Shown here: positions 8,944 to 17,792 of the stretch, piece after piece
Position numbering within the stretch: position 1 is the stretch's first letter
Layout: each line of letters begins with the position of its first letter
Origin: Solwaraspora sp. WMMD1047
GTDB lineage: Bacteria > Actinomycetota > Actinomycetes > Mycobacteriales > Micromonosporaceae
Direction: 5' to 3'
Assembly: GCF_029626155.1 (NCBI RefSeq)
Contig: NZ_JARUBL010000001.1
Location: forward strand, 2,046,001 to 2,110,000
Length of the DNA: 64,000 bases
Made by a program: the position numbers and the translations under genes
Notes under the pieces: model-generated
The model's input: the letters and a program-made list of their open reading frames with translations, nothing else
What the model was told of the DNA's origin: nothing
Databases searched by the model: none

Positions 8944-10272
8944 GTGCCGGAGCTCGATTCTGGTGCCACCGCCTGGGTATTTGCTTCCGCCGCCCTGGTG
9001 TTGCTGATGACGCCTGGCCTGGCCCTGTTCTACGGCGGGATGACGCGGTCCAAGAGCGTCCTGAACATGATGATGATGAGCTTCGGCTCGATCGGGATCA
9101 TCAGCCTGTTGTGGGTGTTCTACGGACACAGCCTCGCCTTCGGCGGGGACGTGGGCGGAGTGGTCGGTGACTTCTCGGTCGCCGGTCTCCGCGGCCTGAT
9201 GGACTCGGGCACCGAGGGCGGCATCCCCGACCTGGCGTTCTCCGCGTTCCAGCTGATGTTCGCCGTGATCACCGTCGCCCTGATCAGCGGCGCCATCGCC
9301 GACCGCGCCCGGTTCGGCACCTGGCTGATCTTCGCCGTGCTCTGGGCCACCCTGGTCTACTTCCCGGTCGCCCACTGGGTCTGGGGTGGCGGCTGGATCA
9401 TGGAGCAGGTCGGCGCCCTGGACTTCGCCGGCGGCACCGCCGTCCACGTCAACGCCGGCGCCGCGGCCCTGGCCCTGGCACTCGTGCTGGGCAAGCGGGT
9501 CGGCTGGCCGAAGGACAAGTTCAAGCCGCACAACCTGCCGATGGTGCTGCTCGGCGCGGGCCTGCTGTGGTTCGGCTGGTTCGGCTTCAACGCCGGCTCC
9601 GCCCTGGCCGCGAACGGCACCGCCGCGATCGCCTTCATCAACACCCAGGTCGCGACCGCCGCGGCCGTGATGGGCTGGCTGGTCGTCGAGTGGATCCGCG
9701 ACGGCAAGCCGACCACCCTGGGTGCCGCGTCCGGCGCCGTTGCCGGCCTGGTCGGTATCACCCCGGCCTGCGCCTTCCTGGAGCCGATGGGAGCGATCGC
9801 GCTCGGCATCATCTGCGGTGCGATCTGCGCCCTGGCCGTCGGCCTGAAGTACAAGCTCGGCTACGACGACTCGCTCGACGTGGTCGGCGTGCACCTGGTC
9901 GGTGGCGCGGTCGGTTCGGTCCTGATCGGTCTGCTCGCCACCCAGCTCGCCACCGGTGAGGAGGGTGCCGAGGGTCTGTTCTACGGCGGCAGCGCCGCGC
10001 TGCTGCTCGACCAGATCATCGCGGTGGTGGCCGTCGCGGCCTACTCGTTCGTGGTCGCCTGGATCCTCGGCTTCGCGCTCGACAAGACCATCGGCTTCCG
10101 GGTCAAGCCCGAGGTCGAGGTCGAGGGCATCGACACCGCCGAGCACGCCGAGAGCGCGTACGAGTTCACCACCACCGGTGGTGGCGGGGGCGCGTTCGCC
10201 CAGGCCGGGATCGCCACCAAGGCGGCCCCGAACACCGATTCCCCGTCCGTGTCCGAGAAGGTCGCCGGTTAA
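8944..10272 (+). CDS. amtB: Ammonium transporter AmtB
   Basis: A 442-residue Amt/Mep/Rh channel conducting ammonium across the cytoplasmic membrane. Eleven hydrophobic helices are visible, starting with WVFASAALVLLMTPGLALFYGG, whose TPGLALFYGG is the classical Amt signature; the conserved pore histidines sit in GTAVHVNAG and DVVGVHLVGG. The cytoplasmic tail after about residue 385 is Glu/Thr/Gly-rich and is where GlnB-type PII proteins plug the pore. The GTG start has a strong GAGGAGG four bases upstream (8933-8939). The following glnB and glnD make the standard actinobacterial nitrogen operon, with a GlnR-like operator in front. Confidence 0.97.
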   Translation: MPELDSGATAWVFASAALVLLMTPGLALFYGGMTRSKSVLNMMMMSFGSIGIISLLWVFYGHSLAFGGDVGGVVGDFSVAGLRGLMDSGTEGGIPDLAFSAFQLMFAVITVALISGAIADRARFGTWLIFAVLWATLVYFPVAHWVWGGGWIMEQVGALDFAGGTAVHVNAGAAALALALVLGKRVGWPKDKFKPHNLPMVLLGAGLLWFGWFGFNAGSALAANGTAAIAFINTQVATAAAVMGWLVVEWIRDGKPTTLGAASGAVAGLVGITPACAFLEPMGAIALGIICGAICALAVGLKYKLGYDDSLDVVGVHLVGGAVGSVLIGLLATQLATGEEGAEGLFYGGSAALLLDQIIAVVAVAAYSFVVAWILGFALDKTIGFRVKPEVEVEGIDTAEHAESAYEFTTTGGGGGAFAQAGIATKAAPNTDSPSVSEKVAG

Positions 10273-10635
<363 letters not shown>

Positions 10636-10645
10636 GAGGACACAG

Positions 10646-12916
10646 ATGATCAAGGGTTCGGCGGCCCGGCGCGATGGCGTCGTGGCCGTCGAACCCTTGA
10701 CCGTCTCCGGGACCGAGAACGCGATCGGCGCCGCGGCGCGGCACGCCCGCGCCGCGGCGCTGGACGCCTGGCTGACCACGCTGATCCCGGCCGGCACGCC
10801 GGCCACCGGGGTGGCGCTGGTCGCCGTCGGCGGCCTCGGCCGCCGCGACTGTTCCCCCTTCAGCGACCTGGACCTGGTGCTGCTGCACTCCGGGGTGCCC
10901 GGCATGGACGAGCTGGCGGCCGCCATCTGGTACCCGATCTGGGACGCCCGGCTCGGTCTGGACCACTCCACCCGGACGATCCCCGAGGCGCTCTCGGTCG
11001 CCCACGACGACATCAAGGTGGCCCTCGGCCTGCTCGACGCCCGGCACATCGCCGGCGACCGGGCACTCTCCGGCCAGCTGATCAACGCCGCCGCCGACCA
11101 GTGGCGGCGGACCGCCGTCCGGCAACTGCCGGCCCTGCGGGAGAGCACCTCGGCCCGCTGGAAGGTGCACGGCGAGCTCGCCTTCCTGCTCGAAGGTGAC
11201 CTCAAGGAGGCGGCCGGCGGGCTGCGCGACGTCGGCATCCTGCGCGCGATCGCGTACGCCGGTCTGACCGACGCGCTGCGGCCCGCCGTCCGCGCCGCGC
11301 ACCTGCGGCTGCTCGACACCCGCGACGCCCTGCATCTGGCGGTCGGCCGGCGGGTGGACCGGCTGGTGGCCCAGGAGCGGGCGGCGGTGGCGGGACTGCT
11401 CGACCTGGACGACGGCGACGCGCTGCTGCGCCGGGTGGCCGGCGACGCCCGGACCGTCAGCCACGCGCTGGACGACGGGTGGCGGGCCGCCGACCGGCTG
11501 CGCTCCGGCCGGCGGCGCGGCCCGGACGGGCGGCTGGTGCGCCGCCCGGTGGCCCGGGACGTGGTCGAGCACGACGGGGAGCTGGTGCTGGCCCGGACCG
11601 CGATCGGCGCCCGCCCGGACCCCAGCCTGTCGCTGCGGGTGGCCGCCGCCGCGGCCGGCTCCGGGCTGCCGATCGCGCGGGCCACCTGCGAATGGCTCGC
11701 CGCCTACTGCCCGCCGCTGCCGGCACCCTGGCCGACGGCGGCCCGGGAGGCGCTGATCACCCTGCTCGGGGCCGGCCCGGGCCTGGTGCCGATCTGGGAG
11801 ACCTGCGACCGGTACGGGCTGATCGACGGCTGGCTGCCGGAGTGGACCCGGATGCGCAGCCTGCCGCAGCACAACCCGGTGCACCGGTTCACCCTCGACC
11901 GGCACCTGGTGCAGGCCGCCGCCGAGGCGACCAGCTACACGCGCGAGGTGGACCGCCCCGACCTGCTGCTGCTCGGTGCCTTCCTGCACGATGTCGGCAA
12001 AGGGCTGCCCGGCGACCACAGCACCGTCGGCGCGCCGATCGCGGGCCGGATCGCCGCCCGGATCGGCCTGCCGCCGGCCGAGGTCGCGCTGATCGAGAAG
12101 CTGGTCCGGCTGCACCTGCTGCTGCCCGACGTGGCGACCCGCCGGGATCTCGGCGACCCGGTCACCATCTCGGCCGTCGCGGACGCGGTCGGCGACATCA
12201 CCACCCTCAACCTGCTGCACGGGCTGGCCCGCGCGGACGCCCTGGCCACCGGCCCGGCCGCCTGGTCGGACTGGAAGGGCCGGCTGATCGCCGAGCTGGT
12301 CCGGCGGGTGCACTTCGCGCTCGACACCGGCCGGCTGCCCGACCCGCCGACCCCGGACCCGGCGCTGGTGGCCGGGCCGCTGCCGGCCGTACACCTGGAG
12401 CCGGACCGGGTGGCGGTGGCCGCCGCCGACCGACGCGGCCTGCTCGCCGCGGTGGCCGGGATCCTCGCCCTGCACCGGCTGGAGGTGCTCGCCGCCGACG
12501 CGTCGATCATCGAGGGCCGCGCCCTGGTCGAGTTCCGGGTGCAACCCCGCTACGGCACCCCGCCGGATCCGATCGCGCTCGCCGGTGACCTGCGGCGGGT
12601 CGTCACCGGCGACGTGTCGGTGACCCAGCGGCTGCGCGGGCGGGCGCTTGCCGGCCGATCGACCGGTGCCGCGCCACGGGTGGTCTGGCATCGGGAGGCC
12701 GCCACCGACGCGACGGTGCTGGAGTTGCGGGCAGCCAACGCGGCCGGGCTGTTGTACCGAATCGCCAGCGCCCTCGACGGGGTCGGGGCGCTGGTGCGGG
12801 CGGCTCGGATCTCGACCCTCGGCGGTGACGTGGTGGACACGTTCTACCTCGTCGGTGGCTGGCCGGATGACGCCGCTCGGGAGCAGATCGAGGCCGCCGT
12901 TCTGGCGGCGGTGTAA
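10646..12916 (+). CDS. glnD: PII (uridylyl/adenylyl) transferase GlnD
   Basis: A 756-residue bifunctional sensor that modifies and demodifies PII in response to nitrogen status; actinobacterial homologues transfer AMP rather than UMP. Domains in order: nucleotidyltransferase with VGGLGRRDCSPFSDLDLVLL near residues 59-80; a helical region with LEGDLKEAAGGLRDV; an HD hydrolase with FLHDVGKGLPGDHS (His/Asp about 448-449); and two C-terminal ACT domains (VAAADRRGLLAAVAG and LELRAANAAGLLYRI). I place the start at ATG 10646, preceded by GAGAGGA; an upstream GTG at 10610 in the same frame lies inside glnB. It is the last gene of the nitrogen operon. Confidence 0.95.
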   Translation: MIKGSAARRDGVVAVEPLTVSGTENAIGAAARHARAAALDAWLTTLIPAGTPATGVALVAVGGLGRRDCSPFSDLDLVLLHSGVPGMDELAAAIWYPIWDARLGLDHSTRTIPEALSVAHDDIKVALGLLDARHIAGDRALSGQLINAAADQWRRTAVRQLPALRESTSARWKVHGELAFLLEGDLKEAAGGLRDVGILRAIAYAGLTDALRPAVRAAHLRLLDTRDALHLAVGRRVDRLVAQERAAVAGLLDLDDGDALLRRVAGDARTVSHALDDGWRAADRLRSGRRRGPDGRLVRRPVARDVVEHDGELVLARTAIGARPDPSLSLRVAAAAAGSGLPIARATCEWLAAYCPPLPAPWPTAAREALITLLGAGPGLVPIWETCDRYGLIDGWLPEWTRMRSLPQHNPVHRFTLDRHLVQAAAEATSYTREVDRPDLLLLGAFLHDVGKGLPGDHSTVGAPIAGRIAARIGLPPAEVALIEKLVRLHLLLPDVATRRDLGDPVTISAVADAVGDITTLNLLHGLARADALATGPAAWSDWKGRLIAELVRRVHFALDTGRLPDPPTPDPALVAGPLPAVHLEPDRVAVAAADRRGLLAAVAGILALHRLEVLAADASIIEGRALVEFRVQPRYGTPPDPIALAGDLRRVVTGDVSVTQRLRGRALAGRSTGAAPRVVWHREAATDATVLELRAANAAGLLYRIASALDGVGALVRAARISTLGGDVVDTFYLVGGWPDDAAREQIEAAVLAAV

Positions 12917-13212
12917 ACGCACCACCGTTCTCCTCTGTCCGACCAGAACAGTCCACTGTCCCACGCCAACGGGCGGGTGTTGCTCAGTTTCGGGGTTTTT
13001 GGCACCTGACAACGACTTTGCAACCGGACAAACAGGAGTAATGCCGAGGTTCGCAGTTGACGGTGGTGTTCCGCCACGATCAGAATCTCCTTCGCAACCG
13101 CTCGTGGTGCCGGCACGAATCGACCGCCGAGGAACTGGCGAAAACCCGGGAACCGGTACGCAGATCCGTGCGTATTCAGCGGAGACGGGTACTGCTGAGA
13201 GGACTGTCCTTC
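12917..13212. other. Intergenic leader between glnD and the polysaccharide cassette
   Basis: 296 bases without a convincing gene. It is richer in A and T than its surroundings, with a T-run near 13000 and a small inverted repeat ACAGT-CC-ACTGT at 12948-12959. A frame open from 13057 joins the next gene but shows weak third-position G/C preference (15 of 52 codons end in A or T), so I treat it as promoter and untranslated leader. No known riboswitch was recognised. Confidence 0.55.
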
Positions 13213-15030
13213 ATGCTTCAATCGCGAGGCTCGATCGCGCCCGGTGGTGAGCTGGCAACGGATGGCGAGATCGTCTACCTGCCGCATCCCCCCACGGATG
13301 AGGAGAAGTACAGCTACTTCCAGAAGCCTCGGCCGTGGATCTTCGCCTGGATCTTCATCAGCGCGGTCGGCATCCTCTACGGCTACGTGATGGTGGCGAT
13401 CAAAGCGCCGTGGACGACGCCGGCGCTGCTGTTCCTGCCGATCATGCTGATGCCGGTCCTGGTCAACTTCTGGCTCCGCAGCCATCGACCCCGGCTGACC
13501 CTGGACGAGCACAAGGCCACCATCGCCGGGTACCGTCCGGACCCGGCCGACACCGTGGACATCTGGGTGCCGATCTGCGGTGAGCCGGTGGCGGTGTTGG
13601 ACAACACCTGCCGGGCGGTCGCGGGTGTCCAGTGGCACGCTCCCGTGATGCGGTACCTCCTCGACGACGGTGAGTACCGCGCCGAGGTCGAGCAACTCGC
13701 CATCAGGTACGGCTTCGTCTATATGCGCCGGCGTGATCCCGTGCCGGGTCGGCCGCCGCGGGAGGGGGAGCGCGGCTGGCTCAAGAAGGCCGGCAACATG
13801 ATCAACGCCTTCGAGTTCTCGATGGGGCGGTTCGGTGTCGTTTTCGACGCGGACTTCGCGCCACGCCACGACTTCCTCTATGAGACCGTGCCGTACATGC
13901 AGGCCCACCCCAGGGTCGGCATCGTCCAGACCGCACAGTACTTCGACATCGACCCCTGGATGAACTACGTCCAGCGCGGTGCCGGCAGCCTCCAGGAGGT
14001 CTTCTTCCGGTGGATTCAGCCGGCCCGCGACGTGTTCCGCGCGGCGATCTGCGCCGGCACCAACGTCGTCTACCGGCAGGACGCCGTCGCCTCGGTCGGC
14101 GGGTTCGCCCGGGTGCCGCTCGGCGAGGACGTGAACTCCGGGGTGAAGCTCTGGACCGGTGGGTGGGAGACCCGTTACCTGCCGCTGGCGCTTGCCAAGG
14201 GCGTCGCCCCGGACACTTGGGCGGCGATCACCAACCAGCAACAGCGGTGGTGCCGATCCTCGATGCTGTTGATGACGGAGAAGCACTTCCGCGATGCCAG
14301 GTTCGACTGGAAACAACGGACGGCATTCTGGGCGGCGTTCCTGTACTACATGGCATCGGCCGGCCTGCTCATCACGGCGCCGTTCCCGACGATCACCATG
14401 CTCTGGTTCTTCCCCGAGCAGGTCTTCCCGCACAACTACCTGCCGATGGTGCCCGCGCTGCTCGCCACGCTGCTGATCTTTCCCATGATGGCGCGCGGCT
14501 GGAAGCCCTCAATCTTCCGGCTGTGCCTGATCAACTCGGGCTGTCACGTCATCGCGATCTGGGATGCCCTGCAGGCGAAGGTGCAGGAGTGGGTACCGAC
14601 CGGGGCGGTGACCAAGAAGGCACCCAAGGCGAAGAAGGGCGCGCCGGAGCGGGTGTCAAGGGTCCTGCGAACCTGGATCGTGGGCGTGCAGGTGCTGATC
14701 TGGGGCGGTCTCGCGCTGCGCTTCCCCGAGTACGGCATCGGCCCGCTCTGGACCACCGCCCTGTTGGCCGCGGTGCAGCTGTACTTCGTCGCGCCACTGC
14801 TCACCCCGACCTACGGCATCAGGACCGGCGTTCCGCCGGCCGAGAAACGGGTCCCGGTTCCCGACCCGTTCCCCGCGTCGACGCTGCCAGCCGGTCCGCA
14901 CCGGTATCAGCCGGCCGACAGCAACCGGGCCATGCCCTGGGCAGAACGCGAGGCCGGCCGGTCACCGGGCCGGTCGACGTCATATCCGATGCGGCAGGAG
15001 CCGCGACACACAGCGGAGTTGTGGCAGTGA
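13213..15030 (+). CDS. Cellulose-synthase-like family 2 glycosyltransferase
   Basis: A processive membrane GT2 that would polymerise and export a beta-linked polysaccharide from nucleotide sugars. From ATG 13213 it is 605 residues. Two membrane helices (about 42-82) precede the catalytic domain, which shows DDG (151-153), DAD (212-214), GED (304-306) and QQQRW (342-346), the D,D,D,QxxRW set of BcsA-like enzymes; at least four helices follow. The ATG has GAGAGGA about ten bases upstream; 52 further in-frame upstream codons have poor codon bias and were excluded. No PilZ domain is seen, so c-di-GMP control is not evident. The Lys-rich stretch TKKAPKAKKGAPE lies between helices. It is translationally coupled to a GH26-like lipoprotein, suggesting one surface polysaccharide pathway. 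Confidence 0.85.
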   Translation: MLQSRGSIAPGGELATDGEIVYLPHPPTDEEKYSYFQKPRPWIFAWIFISAVGILYGYVMVAIKAPWTTPALLFLPIMLMPVLVNFWLRSHRPRLTLDEHKATIAGYRPDPADTVDIWVPICGEPVAVLDNTCRAVAGVQWHAPVMRYLLDDGEYRAEVEQLAIRYGFVYMRRRDPVPGRPPREGERGWLKKAGNMINAFEFSMGRFGVVFDADFAPRHDFLYETVPYMQAHPRVGIVQTAQYFDIDPWMNYVQRGAGSLQEVFFRWIQPARDVFRAAICAGTNVVYRQDAVASVGGFARVPLGEDVNSGVKLWTGGWETRYLPLALAKGVAPDTWAAITNQQQRWCRSSMLLMTEKHFRDARFDWKQRTAFWAAFLYYMASAGLLITAPFPTITMLWFFPEQVFPHNYLPMVPALLATLLIFPMMARGWKPSIFRLCLINSGCHVIAIWDALQAKVQEWVPTGAVTKKAPKAKKGAPERVSRVLRTWIVGVQVLIWGGLALRFPEYGIGPLWTTALLAAVQLYFVAPLLTPTYGIRTGVPPAEKRVPVPDPFPASTLPAGPHRYQPADSNRAMPWAEREAGRSPGRSTSYPMRQEPRHTAELWQ

Positions 15031-16028
15031 ACCCCATCCGACTACCGCGCCTTGCCTTGATGTGCCTGGCGGCCCTTCTCGCCGTGTCCGGCTGCGGTCG
15101 TGGCGAATCCGACCCGCCCGACCCGACTTCCTCGGGCGGCCCGGGGGTGGCGCCCGGTGTCTCACCTCCAGGCCCGGTGGTGGCCACCGTCGATGACGTC
15201 CTCGGCGGCGGCGGTCGGGTCTTCGGGGTCACCCTGCACGACCGTTCGGAGGCGGCGGTGACGGCCGTGGCGGAACAGATCTCCTGCCGGCCCTCGGTGA
15301 TGCAGGTCTTCGCCTCGGTCGAGCGCGGGATCTCGGTCGAGACGCTGAGCACCGTGCCCGCTACCCCGATGCTGTCGATCGAACCATGGCGCAGTGGTGG
15401 CGGCAGTGCCCAACCTGACTGGTCCCTCTCGGCGACCATCGACGGCAGATGGGACCGGGAGTACGACGCGTTGGCCCGGACGGTTGTGGGGTACCGCCAG
15501 CCGATTCTGATCCGCTTCGGCCACGAGATGAACGGTCACTGGTACCCGTGGGGCACCCGCAACGGAAACAGCAAGGGCGAGTACGTCAGAGCCTGGCGGC
15601 ACGTGGTCGACCGCTTCCGGCAGGCCGGCGCGACCAACGCGCTCTGGGTCTGGTCACCCAACATCATTCGTGGTGCCGACAGCCGGACCATCAAGGAATT
15701 CTGGCCGGGTGAGCAGTACGTGGACATCGTCGGAGTGACGGGATACGGGGTGCGGGAGAAGAGCCCCGAGGTGACCTACCGGCCGACGCTCCGGCTCGTC
15801 TACGCGCTCACCGACAAACCGATCCTGTTGACGGAGGTCGGCGTGCAGCCCGGCGCCGACAAGAAGAGTTGGTTGAAGGGCTTCGGCCCGTGGTTGGAGG
15901 ACAACCCACGGGTGGCGGGTTTTGTCTGGTACCAGGTGATTCGGCAGGGTGACTGGCGCTACGACGACACGCCCGCGAATCTGGCCGCGTTCAAGTCCGG
16001 CCTGTCGTCGGTCGAGTTGAAGTGTTGA
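15027..16028 (+). CDS. GH26-like glycoside hydrolase lipoprotein
   Basis: A 333-residue exported lipoprotein related to family 26 beta-mannanases and endoglucanases. The signal peptide ends in a lipobox, LLAVSGC, with the lipidated Cys at 23, followed by a Ser/Pro/Gly linker. The catalytic domain shows RFGHEMNGHWYPWG, with the probable acid/base Glu near 167, and LLTEVGV with the probable nucleophile near 270. The start GTG 15027 overlaps the previous stop (GTGA) and has GGAG eight bases upstream; GTG 15021 is an alternative. Placed directly after a cellulose-synthase-like polymerase, it probably trims or remodels the secreted glycan at the cell surface, like BcsZ-type hydrolases. The target sugar is unknown. 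Confidence 0.82.
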   Translation: MNPIRLPRLALMCLAALLAVSGCGRGESDPPDPTSSGGPGVAPGVSPPGPVVATVDDVLGGGGRVFGVTLHDRSEAAVTAVAEQISCRPSVMQVFASVERGISVETLSTVPATPMLSIEPWRSGGGSAQPDWSLSATIDGRWDREYDALARTVVGYRQPILIRFGHEMNGHWYPWGTRNGNSKGEYVRAWRHVVDRFRQAGATNALWVWSPNIIRGADSRTIKEFWPGEQYVDIVGVTGYGVREKSPEVTYRPTLRLVYALTDKPILLTEVGVQPGADKKSWLKGFGPWLEDNPRVAGFVWYQVIRQGDWRYDDTPANLAAFKSGLSSVELKC

Positions 16029-17650
16029 ACGACAAGCAGGCCCCGTTCGCGCCGCAGACCCGGGTCAGCCCGGACGCGCCGACATCCCTGCTGCCCCGGA
16101 CCTTGGCGGGCACGGTGATCATGCCCCGGGTGTCGCGTCAGCCCCAGCCGGACGACGATTCGCCGAGCGAACCCGAGGCGTCGACGGTTCGTCGCTATCC
16201 GTGGTGGCAGCAGGTTCTGGCGTTCCTGCTGCCAGCCGCGACGATGTTCGCGATCGGCTGGCAAGGGCTGGGCGACCGGCAACTGTGGAACGACGAGCAC
16301 GCGACCTGGCACACCACGACCCTGGATTGGGCGGAGCTGTCCCGGCTGCTTGACCGGCTCGACCGGGTGGTGGCCCTCTACTACCTGTTGATGCGCGGTT
16401 GGGTGTCGCTCGCGGGGGACACGCCGACCATGCTGCGGCTTCCATCCCTGGTCGCGATGGCCTGCGCGGCCGGCCTCACCGCCCTGCTGGGCCAGCGGTT
16501 GCTGGGCACGCCGGCCGGCCTGGTGGCGGGCCTGGTCTTCACCGTCATCCCCGGCGTGAGCCGCTACGCCCAGGAGGCCCGGCCCTACGCATTCGCCGTG
16601 GCCGCCGCGGTCCTGGCGACCCTGCTGCTCCTGCAGGCTCTCGACCGGCCGCGCTGGCCCCGCTGGCTGCTCTACGCGGCCGTGGTGGTCCTCGCCGCCT
16701 ACTTCCACGTGGTCGCCGTGCTCCTGCTGGTGCCGCACGCGCTTCTCGCCTGGCTCCGTTACCAGCGGTCCGAGCGGGACGTGCGCCTCTGGAAGTACCT
16801 GGGGGCGTTGGCGGTGATCGCCGCCGGTGTGATGCCGCTGGTGTACGCGGGGTCCGGACAGTCGCAGGCGATCGACTGGATCGAGGCAGACCGGAAAGCC
16901 GTCGTCGAACTGCCGATGCAGCTCTTCGGCTCCTATCCGGTCGCCGCCGCCGTCTGCGCGGTGGCCCTGTTCGGGGTGCCGCTGCTCGCCGCCCTACGCA
17001 ACCGTGGAGTGACGGCCGCCCTGGTCGCCTGGGCACTGTTTCCGCCACTGTTCACGCTCGCCACCGCGCCCCTGCTGAACCTGTTCCTCTTCCGCTACCT
17101 GCTGTTCACGCTGCCCGCTTGGGCGTTGCTGGCGGCTGGCGCGTTGCACGGGATCAGCCGGGTGGTGTTCCGGCGTGTCTGGCCGCAGTTGGTGATCGCG
17201 GCCGGTGCGCTGCCCGCGCTGGCCCTGCTGGCGGTGCCCGCGCATCAGGATCTCCGTGGTACGCGGGTCGAGGGCGAGCCCGACTACCGGGCCGCGGCCG
17301 AGGTGATCATGGCGGGCGTGCGCCCCGGGGACGGCATCATCTTTGCGGGTCGAGCGCGGCCGCCCCGGCTCGGCATGGCCTACCAGATGCGCGACGGCCC
17401 CCGGCCGGACGACGTCCTGCTGGTCCGGTCGTCGGCCGAGATCGGTGACTTCGGCGTGCAGGAATGCCCGGTCACCCTGCCCTGCCTGGCCGGGCGGGAA
17501 CGGATCTGGCTGGTGAGCACGAGCTACAGCCGGGAGCCGTTCTCGGAGATGTCCGAGGAGCGGGCGGCCACGCTGACCCGGATCTATCAGGTCGAGCAGG
17601 AGGAGATTTTCCCGCGCGTGAACGTCCATCTCCTCGTTCCCAGGCGCTGA
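16022..17650 (+). CDS. GT39-like polytopic membrane glycosyltransferase
   Basis: A 542-residue membrane protein with about ten hydrophobic helices, resembling the GT-C fold (GT39/ArnT/PMT) that uses polyprenyl-phosphate sugars at the outer face of the membrane. After the first helix comes LWNDEHATWHTTTLDW, the acidic first-loop motif of this fold, then YAQEARPYAFAVA, typical of the family. The C-terminal about 130 residues look extracytoplasmic and end LLVPRR. The N-terminal about 50 residues are hydrophilic and Pro-rich; the GTG start overlaps the previous gene by seven bases but later starts are possible. As third gene of the cassette it could decorate the polymer made by the GT2. Confidence 0.78.
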   Translation: MLNDKQAPFAPQTRVSPDAPTSLLPRTLAGTVIMPRVSRQPQPDDDSPSEPEASTVRRYPWWQQVLAFLLPAATMFAIGWQGLGDRQLWNDEHATWHTTTLDWAELSRLLDRLDRVVALYYLLMRGWVSLAGDTPTMLRLPSLVAMACAAGLTALLGQRLLGTPAGLVAGLVFTVIPGVSRYAQEARPYAFAVAAAVLATLLLLQALDRPRWPRWLLYAAVVVLAAYFHVVAVLLLVPHALLAWLRYQRSERDVRLWKYLGALAVIAAGVMPLVYAGSGQSQAIDWIEADRKAVVELPMQLFGSYPVAAAVCAVALFGVPLLAALRNRGVTAALVAWALFPPLFTLATAPLLNLFLFRYLLFTLPAWALLAAGALHGISRVVFRRVWPQLVIAAGALPALALLAVPAHQDLRGTRVEGEPDYRAAAEVIMAGVRPGDGIIFAGRARPPRLGMAYQMRDGPRPDDVLLVRSSAEIGDFGVQECPVTLPCLAGRERIWLVSTSYSREPFSEMSEERAATLTRIYQVEQEEIFPRVNVHLLVPRR

Positions 17651-17698
17651 TCGGCGGTGCCTGGCACACACGCCGAGGCGTCGGTGTCTCGGGCGGGA

Positions 17699-17704
17699 TA
17701 CCCT
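17699..17704 (+). promoter_or_regulatory. Candidate -10 for ffh
   Basis: TACCCT in the 142-base gap before ffh matches TAnnnT. A transcript from here would have a leader of about 80 bases before the GTG at 17793. No clear -35 was found. Confidence 0.4.
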
Positions 17705-17792
17705 GTCGGTGGTCGGGCACCATGCCTGGCCCGACCTCCGACCGCCGGGCTTCGAGATGCCGGCCGGACCTACGAATACGGGATGTTGCGTC

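Noticed and set aside
13041-13250. 70-codon ORF with ATG before the GT2 gene
   Set aside because: Poor third-position bias and the possible ribosome binding site is only two bases from the ATG.
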